6,808 nt of DNA, taken from contig JAGADM010000024.1 in assembly GCA_017613595.1 (NCBI GenBank), forward strand, positions 1-6,808. Reading direction: 5' to 3'. This stretch comes from Lachnospiraceae bacterium (GTDB lineage Bacteria; Bacillota_A; Clostridia; Lachnospirales; Lachnospiraceae). Under the pieces are notes generated by a model. It was not told where the DNA came from, searched no databases, and saw only the letters and a list, made by a program, of their open reading frames with translations. The translations under genes were made by a program, and so were the position numbers. Positions 1 to 5,155 of this stretch are shown piece after piece (position 1 is the first letter of the stretch; each line of letters begins with the position of its first letter).

Positions 1-1
1 A

Positions 2-142
2 AGCACGGTCGGTTTCGGCACGGTGCTCGCGGTGGGCATCTCTCTCGTCAAATGGCACTCCATCAAGTGGGCAGTCCTGCACGGAATGTTCAGCTGGGGT
101 TATGTCATCTACTACATCATCAAGTACGGATGGACCGTATAA
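2..142 (+). CDS. Small membrane protein of unknown family, 3' end only
   Basis: The last 46 codons of a gene that begins before the window, read in frame from base 2 and ending at TAA 140-142. The fragment is hydrophobic and aromatic. It has a glycine-rich helix-like stretch at about residues 3-17 (VGFGTVLAVGISLV), a short loop with K, W and H, and a second hydrophobic stretch at about residues 24-41 ending in WGYVIYYIIKYGW. This fits the end of a short integral membrane protein with two helices visible. I do not recognise a named family and assign no function. A strong terminator follows 20 bases later, so this is the last gene of its transcript. The reading frame is open with no internal stops, but the start and full length cannot be seen. 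Confidence 0.6.
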   Translation, partial: STVGFGTVLAVGISLVKWHSIKWAVLHGMFSWGYVIYYIIKYGWTV

Positions 143-162
143 GCAAAGGTTTTTGAGTTTAT

Positions 163-211
163 AAAGGTAATGCGTTGCATTTTCCGAAAGGAGTAACGCA
201 TTACCTTTTTT
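163..211 (+). terminator. Strong intrinsic terminator with GAAA-capped hairpin
   Basis: The left arm AAAGGTAATGCGTT (163-176) is perfectly complementary to AACGCATTACCTTT (195-208). The stem continues with G177-T194 and C178-G193, then a 4-nt bulge at 179-182. An inner TCC/GGA helix (183-185 with 190-192) is closed by a GAAA tetraloop at 186-189. A run of six T at 206-211 follows. This ends the upstream membrane-protein transcript and separates it from the Nudix operon. Confidence 0.92.
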
Positions 212-238
212 GTTGTCAAAGGAATTGCCCGTTGGTTG

Positions 239-267
239 TAGACGGAACCCCTGAAATATGTTAAAAT
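239..267 (+). promoter_or_regulatory. Probable extended -10 promoter for the Nudix operon
   Basis: The -10 candidate TAAAAT (262-267) matches five of six consensus bases. It is preceded by TG plus one base (259-261), the extended -10 motif. A weak -35 TAGACG (239-244) matches four of six bases and lies exactly 17 bp upstream. Transcription would start near 274. It sits between the terminator at 163-211 and the first gene of the next operon. Because the ATG at 258 lies inside this promoter, it argues for the downstream ATG at 297 as the true start. Confidence 0.5.
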
Positions 268-286
268 CAACAGAAAGGCATATATC

Positions 287-293
287 GGGGGGG
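287..293 (+). promoter_or_regulatory. G7 tract serving as ribosome binding site of the Nudix gene
   Basis: Seven consecutive G lie three bases before ATG 297, where a Shine-Dalgarno sequence is expected. It is an atypical site: G-rich and able to pair with the CCUCC of 16S rRNA in several registers, unlike the AAAGGAG sites of the neighbouring genes. No comparable site precedes the ATG at 258. The tract decides the start in favour of 297. Confidence 0.5.
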
Positions 294-296
294 ACT

Positions 297-773
297 ATGT
301 TAAACTATACATGGCATAAAGGAAAGATGCCGGAAGGCATTCCGGTCAGGCAGGTGTACGGAGTTTCATATGCCGCGGACGGCAGGATTTTTCTGCGCAT
401 TGATAACGGAAGATACAAACTGACCGGCGGCAGACCGGAGAGCGGGGAAACGTTCGAGGAGACGCTTCGGCGGGAGTACCTTGAGGAAGCGAACATCGAG
501 CTTTCGGACATCCGGTATCTCGGATATCTCGAAGTCGAAGACGGCGGGACGCGGTTCGCGCAGGTCCGGATGACGGCGCGGATTCAGGCGATTCATGAGA
601 ACCGCATCGACCCGGACACCGGAAGGATGTACGGCAGGGAACTGGTCGCGGCGGAAAATGTAAAGGATTATCTCGGCTATCCGGATGCGGCAGGAAATCA
701 GATGATGGATGACGCCGTCCGGGTGATAAAAGATATCCTTAATGAGGACAAAGGAGAGAGCAATGAAATATAA
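297..773 (+). CDS. Nudix hydrolase family protein
   Basis: A 158-residue protein with a Nudix box at residues 45-67: G45, five residues, E51, seven residues, then R59 E60 Y61 L62 E63 E64 A65 N66 I67. The family pattern is GX5EX7REUXEEXGU. All the acidic residues expected to bind Mg2+ or Mn2+ are present (E60, E63, E64), but the late glycine is Asn66. Nudix enzymes cleave nucleoside diphosphates linked to another group; the substrate here is unknown. The domain fills nearly the whole protein, so it is probably a soluble cytoplasmic enzyme. An in-frame ATG at 258 would add 13 residues, but it lacks a ribosome binding site and falls within the likely promoter, so 297 is preferred. The gene overlaps the next one by 11 bases, which suggests translational coupling. 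It is the first gene of a probable four-gene operon. Confidence 0.85.
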   Translation: MLNYTWHKGKMPEGIPVRQVYGVSYAADGRIFLRIDNGRYKLTGGRPESGETFEETLRREYLEEANIELSDIRYLGYLEVEDGGTRFAQVRMTARIQAIHENRIDPDTGRMYGRELVAAENVKDYLGYPDAAGNQMMDDAVRVIKDILNEDKGESNEI

Positions 774-1398
774 GATTATCTCCGGCCGGTACGAAACCGG
801 CACGGAAGAGCAGCAGATGGGCTACCGGCAGCTGTTCGGCGGGGACGTGCAGTACCGGTTTGATCTGTATTTTCACTGGTACAATCTGATTCATGAACTG
901 GGACACTGTGTCGTGGAACAGTACGGAAAGCAGATGCCGAAGGTCGCGGAAGAGATGTTCGTCAATGAATTCGCCGTCGGTTATTACCGGTACGCGGGCG
1001 AATCGGAGAGACTCAATGAACTTCGGGACATTCTTCAGGGCATCATCGATCAGATGCCGTCACCGGTTCCGGAAGGAGAGACCTTCCTTTCGTTCTACGA
1101 AAGAATCTGGAACACGGAAGAGCTCATGCAGGTGATGATTTACGGGTATTTCCAGCTGAACAGCGTCCTTGAGGCGATGAAAGCGGACCGTGGATTTGCC
1201 GAAGTGGTTTCCGGGCTCGGAGCATCGCTCAAGACGGCCGAAATCCACAGATGCGAAGAAACCGTTTCGTCGGCGCATGCGAAGGCTTTCCTGGAAACCG
1301 CCGTAAGCAATCTGAAGGCCTGTGGGCTTAATATTCCCGAGATTCAATTGGAACTGACGGAGAATCCGCTTGTGCAGTGCGCGGAATCCGAGGCGTAA
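763..1398 (+). CDS. HExxH putative zinc metallopeptidase, ImmA/IrrE-like signature
   Basis: A 211-residue protein with HELGH at residues 44-48. Fifteen to twenty residues further on is EEMFVNEFAVGYY (63-75), with Glu63/Glu64 and an NxFA element. HExxH followed by a glutamate and NxFA at this spacing is the arrangement of ImmA/IrrE-type gluzincins, where two His and a Glu hold Zn2+ and the Glu of HExxH activates water. The second half (about 90-211) is predicted mainly helical and matches nothing I recognise. No signal peptide or membrane segment is seen, so it is probably cytoplasmic. ATG 763 is chosen because AAAGGAGAG (750-758) sits just before it; an ATG at 742 lies upstream of that site. 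It overlaps the Nudix stop by 11 bases. Peptidase activity is inferred from the motif only, and no helix-turn-helix regulator accompanies it here as is common for ImmA. Confidence 0.72.
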   Translation: MKYKIISGRYETGTEEQQMGYRQLFGGDVQYRFDLYFHWYNLIHELGHCVVEQYGKQMPKVAEEMFVNEFAVGYYRYAGESERLNELRDILQGIIDQMPSPVPEGETFLSFYERIWNTEELMQVMIYGYFQLNSVLEAMKADRGFAEVVSGLGASLKTAEIHRCEETVSSAHAKAFLETAVSNLKACGLNIPEIQLELTENPLVQCAESEA

Positions 1399-1430
1399 CC
1401 GGGAGTTTTTGAAAAGAAAGGAGACCCGCA

Positions 1431-2297
1431 ATGTATCAGACAGGAATGCCGGTCAGAACCTCGAACGAGGCAATGATGAAACTGCAGGAGAAACGGAATA
1501 AGGTCGGGAGAACCATATTATTCCTGGTATTCGGCGCGTTTTTACTGATTATTCCGCCGGTCGGCATAGCCGTTCTGCTTTATGGCGCATGGAGAGTTCA
1601 AAAGCTCCAGAAGGAGATGAAGGACCTTTATAAGGACGCCTTCGTCCGCGAGCCTTTGATGAATAATTTCGAAAACGTGCATTATGAACCGAACGGGGGC
1701 TTCTTAAGAGAGAATATCGAAGCTTTCCAGCTCTGCGAGATGGGAAACAGCTTCTGGTCCGAGGACTACATCCGTGCAACGTTCCAGGGCGTGAATTTCG
1801 AGGTCGCCGAGGTCAATATGCGGGAAGTGGACAGATCGAGCGACAGCAACCGCGTCGAGACGTATTTCGAAGGCCGGATGATGGTGTTCCATTTTCCGGA
1901 CAAGCTTGTCTCTTCCGTATCGGTTTTCAGCCAAAAATACAAGCACAGACCGTTAAGCCGCAGGGAGGCAAAGGAAACCAAGGTAGAGCTCGAGATGGTG
2001 CAGTTCAACAAGGATTTCGACGTTTATTCGGAGAATCAGCAGGATGCGTTCTACCTGATTACGCCGCACTTCATGGAACGTCTGCAGTTCCTTGCCGGCC
2101 GATACGAAAGCATCGCCATGCACGTGGTCGGAAACCGGGTTTTCCTCGGTTTCAATGAGCCCGGCAAGAAGATATTCGACGCGAACATCGACGTCGGAAA
2201 AGTGGATATTAATCAGGAGATGGCCAAGGTGCAGGCGGAGATTGATGACATTAAGACGTTTATTACGATGATTCTGAATCTGCGGACATTCGCATGA
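1431..2297 (+). CDS. DUF3137 family membrane-anchored protein
   Basis: A 288-residue protein. A basic, charged N-terminus (KLQEKRNKVGR, 17-27) is followed by a hydrophobic segment at 28-54 interrupted by ProPro at 42-43. This is either one long membrane helix or a tight helical pair. After an amphipathic stretch (55-70) comes a soluble domain. The block at 186-224, with VQFNKDFDVYS and then the YLITPHFMERL element, matches the hallmark of DUF3137 as I know it. The family's function is unknown; members are often found with LemA-type membrane proteins. The last 30 residues could form a helix. The ribosome binding site AAAGGAG (1417-1423) is seven bases before ATG. The gene lies 32 bases after the metallopeptidase gene and 17 before the next membrane protein. 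The DUF assignment is from motif memory. Confidence 0.75.
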   Translation: MYQTGMPVRTSNEAMMKLQEKRNKVGRTILFLVFGAFLLIIPPVGIAVLLYGAWRVQKLQKEMKDLYKDAFVREPLMNNFENVHYEPNGGFLRENIEAFQLCEMGNSFWSEDYIRATFQGVNFEVAEVNMREVDRSSDSNRVETYFEGRMMVFHFPDKLVSSVSVFSQKYKHRPLSRREAKETKVELEMVQFNKDFDVYSENQQDAFYLITPHFMERLQFLAGRYESIAMHVVGNRVFLGFNEPGKKIFDANIDVGKVDINQEMAKVQAEIDDIKTFITMILNLRTFA

Positions 2298-2314
2298 GAA
2301 AGGAGTTGTGGGGC

Positions 2315-3187
2315 ATGGAAGAAAATCGAAAGGATATTCAGGAAGAAACCCAGGAAGAAAAGCAGGAAGAAAGTCCCGAAGTAATCCCGGAGGAAAAGCT
2401 GGGGAAGAAGAAAAAGAGTATCTTGGAAAACTGTCTGTTCTGGATTGCGGTTGCCGTTTGGCTTGTCATCGTTGGCGCCATCGGTTATTTCTTCGTTGCG
2501 CTGTTCCAAATGAAGGTGGAAGCAAGCAAGAATTATAAGAAATACAGTGAAAACTTTGAAAACCTGGTGAAGAAATACTATGGGCTCGAGAAGGCGGACT
2601 ATGACATAAAGGATCTGGATCTGGGCGGCGTAGGCAAAAAGTTCGGATACAAACCCGTTTATGAATTCACGGTCGGCGAAAAGATGTATTACGCGGCGGG
2701 GACCGGCGAGTACCTGTCCACGAGCTATTATTCGGAAGAATTCCGGAATGTGGCAACGACAAGAGTCCGCGAAACGCTTGACGCGTCCGGCGTCTTCGGG
2801 GATACGGATTATCAGATTGAGAATCTCACATTCGTCTTCAAGGAGATGAAAGAAGAAGTGTTGGATGTCCACACCCGAAATGAGTATACGACTCGGGTAA
2901 AGAGCGGGGCTCTGCTTGCCGTATGGGTGAACCGGGACGAACTCGAACGGTTCAAAACGCTTGCCGTTGACCGTGACAGATGGTTCAAAGAAATATTCGT
3001 GTATGTGACCGTGAAAGTCGATACGGAAAATGCCATGGTATTTTCCGAAGAAGATCTTTTGTCACTCTCCGCGGATCTGTTTTATGTGGAGGAACTGACA
3101 ATCCATGTCGGAAACGATACCTGGGTGTATCGGCCGAAGGCGGGACAGCTGGCGGAGTGTCCGCTGATGGATTATAACGCGCAGTAA
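2315..3187 (+). CDS. Single-pass membrane protein of unknown function
   Basis: A 290-residue protein I do not recognise. Residues 1-30 are very acidic and Gln/Glu-rich, including three QEEx units at 9-20. A KKKK cluster at 31-34 precedes one clear membrane helix at about 41-64 (begins LFWIAVAVWLVIVGAIG). The positive-inside rule places the N-terminus in the cytoplasm and the domain of about 225 residues outside. That domain mixes charged and aromatic stretches, has no cysteine until C283, and shows no catalytic motif I can name. ATG 2315 is preferred because AAAGGAG (2299-2305) lies nine bases upstream. An ATG at 2294 would add seven residues but lacks a site and overlaps the previous stop. 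It is the last gene of the operon, and its pairing with the DUF3137 protein suggests both act at the membrane. Confidence 0.72.
   Translation: MEENRKDIQEETQEEKQEESPEVIPEEKLGKKKKSILENCLFWIAVAVWLVIVGAIGYFFVALFQMKVEASKNYKKYSENFENLVKKYYGLEKADYDIKDLDLGGVGKKFGYKPVYEFTVGEKMYYAAGTGEYLSTSYYSEEFRNVATTRVRETLDASGVFGDTDYQIENLTFVFKEMKEEVLDVHTRNEYTTRVKSGALLAVWVNRDELERFKTLAVDRDRWFKEIFVYVTVKVDTENAMVFSEEDLLSLSADLFYVEELTIHVGNDTWVYRPKAGQLAECPLMDYNAQ
2339..2374 (+). repeat. Three tandem 12-bp units encoding QEEx
   Basis: Three head-to-tail 12-bp units each start with CAGGAAGAAA (2339-2348, 2351-2360, 2363-2372) and differ only in the last two bases. They are in frame and encode QEET, QEEK and QEES at residues 9-20 of the cytoplasmic tail of the membrane protein. 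Because each unit is a multiple of three, copy changes would alter tail length without a frameshift. Confidence 0.85.
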
Positions 3188-3200
3188 GGCCGTAAGGAAA

Positions 3201-3238
3201 ATCGGCTTTTCGTGTTGACATATCCCGAAGAAGCCGAT
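3201..3238. other. Inverted repeat overlapping the 3215 promoter
   Basis: ATCGGCTT (3201-3208) pairs with AAGCCGAT (3231-3238). The helix extends with TTCG (3209-3212) against CGAA (3226-3229) past a bulged G3230, giving 12 bp and a 13-nt loop. The -35 box lies in the loop and the -10 box begins at the last base of the right arm. On the + strand no T-run follows, so it is a poor terminator for the upstream operon. On the - strand it is followed by TTTTCC and is slightly more terminator-like. It could instead be an operator or a processing hairpin. Confidence 0.45.
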
Positions 3239-3243
3239 ATAAT
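3215..3243 (+). promoter_or_regulatory. Perfect-consensus housekeeping sigma promoter
   Basis: TTGACA (3215-3220) and TATAAT (3238-3243) both match the consensus exactly and are separated by exactly 17 bp. Transcription should start at about 3249-3251. The promoter drives the short leader or small-transcript region that precedes the GNAT-RsgA gene. The inverted repeat that embeds the -35 box may affect its control. Confidence 0.9.
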
Positions 3244-3255
3244 ATAGCCATCAAC

Positions 3256-3336
3256 GAAGAAAGCGAGGTAACTTTTAATGTTTGCAACAATTGAGCTTGT
3301 AACCAAATACGGAAGGTTAACCTCGGTATGTTCTTT
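3256..3336 (+). promoter_or_regulatory. Long-range RNA helix masking the mini-ORF ribosome binding site
   Basis: CGAGGTAAC (3264-3272) contains the mini-ORF's Shine-Dalgarno sequence. It pairs with GTTAACCTCG (3316-3325), leaving A3319 bulged. Outside an internal loop, AAGAA (3257-3261) pairs with TTCTT (3331-3335), with a possible G3256-T3336 wobble. The 3' strand lies inside the mini-ORF, so a ribosome translating it would disrupt the helix. The pairing is read by eye and no energy was computed. Confidence 0.4.
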
Positions 3337-3340
3337 TTGA
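3278..3340 (+). CDS. 20-codon mini-ORF, possible leader peptide
   Basis: ATG 3278 to TGA 3338-3340, encoding a peptide that starts MFATIELVTK and ends TSVCSF. GAGGT (3265-3269) lies eight bases upstream, a reasonable ribosome binding site, and the ORF begins about 28 nt after the predicted transcription start. It ends 26 nt before the stem of the terminator at 3367. The peptide is unfamiliar. It shows no run of one amino acid of the kind seen in biosynthetic attenuators, and it is neither a clear membrane helix nor a signal peptide. It could be a regulatory leader peptide, a small protein, or a chance ORF. Confidence 0.35.
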   Translation: MFATIELVTKYGRLTSVCSF

Positions 3341-3366
3341 TGACATTTCTCGTTTATGAATGTTTC

Positions 3367-3395
3367 ATGCCGTGGCAATTAGTCACGGCATTTTT
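3367..3395 (+). terminator. Intrinsic terminator upstream of the GNAT-RsgA gene
   Basis: ATGCCGTG (3367-3374) is perfectly complementary to CACGGCAT (3384-3391), with a 9-nt loop and TTTTT at 3391-3395. It closes the short transcript from the promoter at 3215-3243 and lies 137 bases before the next start codon. An alternative helix (3340-3347 with 3359-3368) would take two bases of its left arm, which is too little to call a convincing antiterminator. Confidence 0.82.
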
Positions 3396-3396
3396 G

Positions 3397-3531
3397 TGTC
3401 CTGCGGGCGGCGAAAATCCCACTTGCGGCCGTCACGTGTCTTCATTCTGAGGTCTTCCTCCGTACGTAAACCGATACGGGCTCAAAAAAAGCCGGTAACC
3501 AAAACACATTACGAAACGGAGAAACAAAACA
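3397..3531 (+). other. Remainder of intergenic region before GNAT-RsgA
   Basis: Together with 3188-3396 this forms a 344-base gap between conventional genes. In this part I see no convincing -35/-10 pair. The only small hairpins are CCGTA/TACGG at about 3464-3480 and a GGCT/AGCC pair around the A-rich loop at about 3479-3494. The end is A-rich and carries the ribosome binding site of the next gene. It would be the 5' untranslated part if transcription reads through the terminator. Confidence 0.4.
3517..3521 (+). promoter_or_regulatory. Ribosome binding site supporting the TTG start at 3532
   Basis: CGGAG lies ten bases before TTG 3532. The next in-frame ATG codons are at Met19 and Met21, within the first GNAT strand and helix. 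The MNIIIRKET opening fits the usual GNAT N-terminus, so the non-ATG start is preferred. The distance is slightly long and the codon weak, which suggests modest translation. Confidence 0.55.
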
Positions 3532-5109
3532 TTGAACATCATTATCAGAAAAGAAACCAAAGAAGATTATTACAAAACGGAACTTATGGTCATGCGGGCC
3601 TTCTTCAACATGTACGGACCCGGATGCAATGAGCATCTGCTCGTGCACAAGCTTAGGGAAGCGCCGGAGTATGTTCCGGACTGCAGCCTTGTGGCGGAGC
3701 TCGACGGCCGGATCGTCGGCTGCGTATTCACATCGAAGGCGAAAGTGAGCGAAGGCGGCAAATGCCATGAAGTCGTCACAATCGGTCCCGTGGCAGCAGA
3801 GCCGACGCTGTGTTATCTCGGTATCGGAACACAGTTGATGGAGGCGGTCATTCCGCTTATCAAAGAGGCCGGATTCAAGGGCATAGTCATGTGCGGAGAG
3901 CCGGAATACTACCCGCGTTTCGGATTTGTCACATGCGATAAGTTTGACATCCACCACAGCGCGTTCGGAAATTCGGATGCGTTCATGGCGCTGCCGCTTA
4001 ACGAAGGGTTTGAAGAGATTCACGGAACCTATGCGGAAGGCCCGGTTTTTGAGACCTGTGAGGACGAAGCGGAGGTAGAAGAGTTTAACAAAAACTTCCC
4101 TTACTGTAAGCCGATGAAGCTCCCGGAGCAGCCGCTTCACAAGCTTCGTCTCGGGCGGATTTCGGAGGCGGGAAAGAACAGTTACAAAATTCGATTCTTT
4201 GAAGAGGAACTGCAGGCCAAACTCAAAGGAAATTTCTACAATATGGAGTCCGAAGAGTTGCCTGTTGTAGGAGATTATGTTATATTCAAATATAACCCTA
4301 TCGGCGAATCGGTAATCCATTCGGTCTGTGAGCGGGCAAGCTTTCTGAAGCGTATGGACCAGGCAAAGACGGGCGTGATGCAGTACATGGTTGCGAATGT
4401 CGACTATGTATTCATTGTCACATCGTTAAATGAGGATTACAGCTATAACCGTATCGCCCGGTACGCAAGTGTGGTTCTCGCGGGAGGCGCGACGCCGGTT
4501 GCCGTTCTTACCAAGAGTGACCTCTGCTCAAACGTCGGGCGGTATGTAACCGAGGTGGAGACCATCTCCGAGAAGATTCGTGTACACGCGATTTCGGCGC
4601 TTTACGGAATCGGACTCGACGAACTGGAAGAATACTTCAAACCGGGCGTGACGGTCTGCTTTCTCGGTTCTTCCGGTGCCGGAAAATCCACCCTTCTCAA
4701 TGCAATCGCAGGCGAAGAAGTGATGAAGACTTCCGCCATCCGTGAGTCGGACGGCGAGGGACGCCATACGACGACGAGAAGACAGCTGATTACGCTTGAT
4801 AACGGCGTCTCGGTTATTGACACACCCGGCATGCGTGAGATCGGAATGGCGTCGGTACAGGAAGGGTTAGACGACACATTTTCCGATATCTTAGAACTCG
4901 AAAGCCGGTGCCGGTTCAGTAACTGTAAGCACCTGACGGAACCCGGCTGCGCGATCAAAGCGGCGCTCGCAGACGGAACGCTTTCCGAGCAGCGCTACAA
5001 TCTTTACAAAAACCTGAGCCGCGAAAACAAAAGCAATTACGCGCTGAAGAAACAGATTTCCAAATGGCATCATCAGATGGAGAAGATGAACCGGAGGGAC
5101 TATGACTGA
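3532..5109 (+). CDS. rsgA: GNAT acetyltransferase-RsgA ribosome-assembly GTPase fusion
   Basis: A 525-residue protein of two domains in one uninterrupted frame. Residues 1-190 are a GNAT domain: a MNIIIRKET first strand, the GPVAAEP strand at 85-91, G97-I98-G99 of the acetyl-CoA loop, and EYYPRFGF at 125-132. In the loop, the usual Q/R at position 94 is Cys and the basic residues are lost (LCYLGIG). Residues 200-525 are RsgA: an OB-like region (203-265), G4 TKSD (327-330), P-loop GSSGAGKST (379-387), switch I RHTTT (411-415), G3 DTPG (430-433), and the zinc motif C460, C465, H467, C473. This G4-G1-G3 order is the RsgA permutation. RsgA hydrolyses GTP on the 30S subunit during late maturation. 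All its key residues are intact, so GTPase function is likely; acetyl transfer is less certain. Start is TTG. The peptidase gene follows 46 bases later. Confidence 0.93.
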   Translation: MNIIIRKETKEDYYKTELMVMRAFFNMYGPGCNEHLLVHKLREAPEYVPDCSLVAELDGRIVGCVFTSKAKVSEGGKCHEVVTIGPVAAEPTLCYLGIGTQLMEAVIPLIKEAGFKGIVMCGEPEYYPRFGFVTCDKFDIHHSAFGNSDAFMALPLNEGFEEIHGTYAEGPVFETCEDEAEVEEFNKNFPYCKPMKLPEQPLHKLRLGRISEAGKNSYKIRFFEEELQAKLKGNFYNMESEELPVVGDYVIFKYNPIGESVIHSVCERASFLKRMDQAKTGVMQYMVANVDYVFIVTSLNEDYSYNRIARYASVVLAGGATPVAVLTKSDLCSNVGRYVTEVETISEKIRVHAISALYGIGLDELEEYFKPGVTVCFLGSSGAGKSTLLNAIAGEEVMKTSAIRESDGEGRHTTTRRQLITLDNGVSVIDTPGMREIGMASVQEGLDDTFSDILELESRCRFSNCKHLTEPGCAIKAALADGTLSEQRYNLYKNLSRENKSNYALKKQISKWHHQMEKMNRRDYD

Positions 5110-5155
5110 GAAGCGCGATTGCATAAAAGGAAACAAATGTATTGGAGGAAATTGA
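5102..5155 (+). CDS. Possible 17-codon ORF between rsgA and the M16C gene
   Basis: ATG 5102 overlaps the end of the RsgA frame and follows GGAGGG (5093-5098) by three bases. TGA 5153-5155 ends directly before the ATG at 5156, and the peptide begins MTEKRDCIKG. The stop-start junction would suit translational coupling, and the peptidase's own ribosome binding site lies within its last codons. At this length the ORF could easily be chance, and the spacing to the purine run is short. Confidence 0.15.
   Translation: MTEKRDCIKGNKCIGGN

Larger units (their letters stand above)
3250..3396 (+). ncRNA. Candidate leader RNA or small RNA of about 145 nt
   Basis: This is the interval between the predicted start of the consensus promoter and the intrinsic terminator. 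It contains a 20-codon mini-ORF, a long-range helix over that ORF's ribosome binding site, and weaker hairpins near 3340-3368. I compared it by eye with the common riboswitch and housekeeping-RNA signatures I know (TPP, FMN, c-di-GMP-I, yybP-ykoY, T-box, small SRP, 6S) and saw no match. It may be an independent small RNA, or a transcription attenuator for the gene at 3532, since I see no clear second promoter between 3397 and 3531. Confidence 0.45.

Noticed and set aside
258..296. ATG 258 as the start of the Nudix protein
   Set aside because: It has no ribosome binding site and lies within the extended -10 element. ATG 297 follows a G-rich site and gives a normal Nudix N-terminus.
742..762. 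ATG 742 as the start of the metallopeptidase gene
   Set aside because: AAAGGAGAG lies downstream of it, directly before ATG 763, so 763 is the better start.
2294..2314. ATG 2294 as the start of the last membrane protein
   Set aside because: It overlaps the previous stop and lacks a ribosome binding site. AAAGGAG is spaced nine bases before ATG 2315.
2213..2872. A 219-codon hydrophobic open frame on the minus strand
   Set aside because: Its hydrophobic, Phe/Leu-rich sequence is what antisense of Lys/Glu-rich coding DNA yields. It opposes two well-supported genes.
3360..3632. A 90-codon + strand open frame starting within the terminator region
   Set aside because: It begins inside the terminator loop region, overlaps the GNAT start in another frame, and has no ribosome binding site.
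3442..4320. A 292-codon open frame on the minus strand
   Set aside because: It is antisense to the GNAT and early RsgA coding region, whose motifs are unmistakable on the + strand. Its translation shows no recognisable domain.
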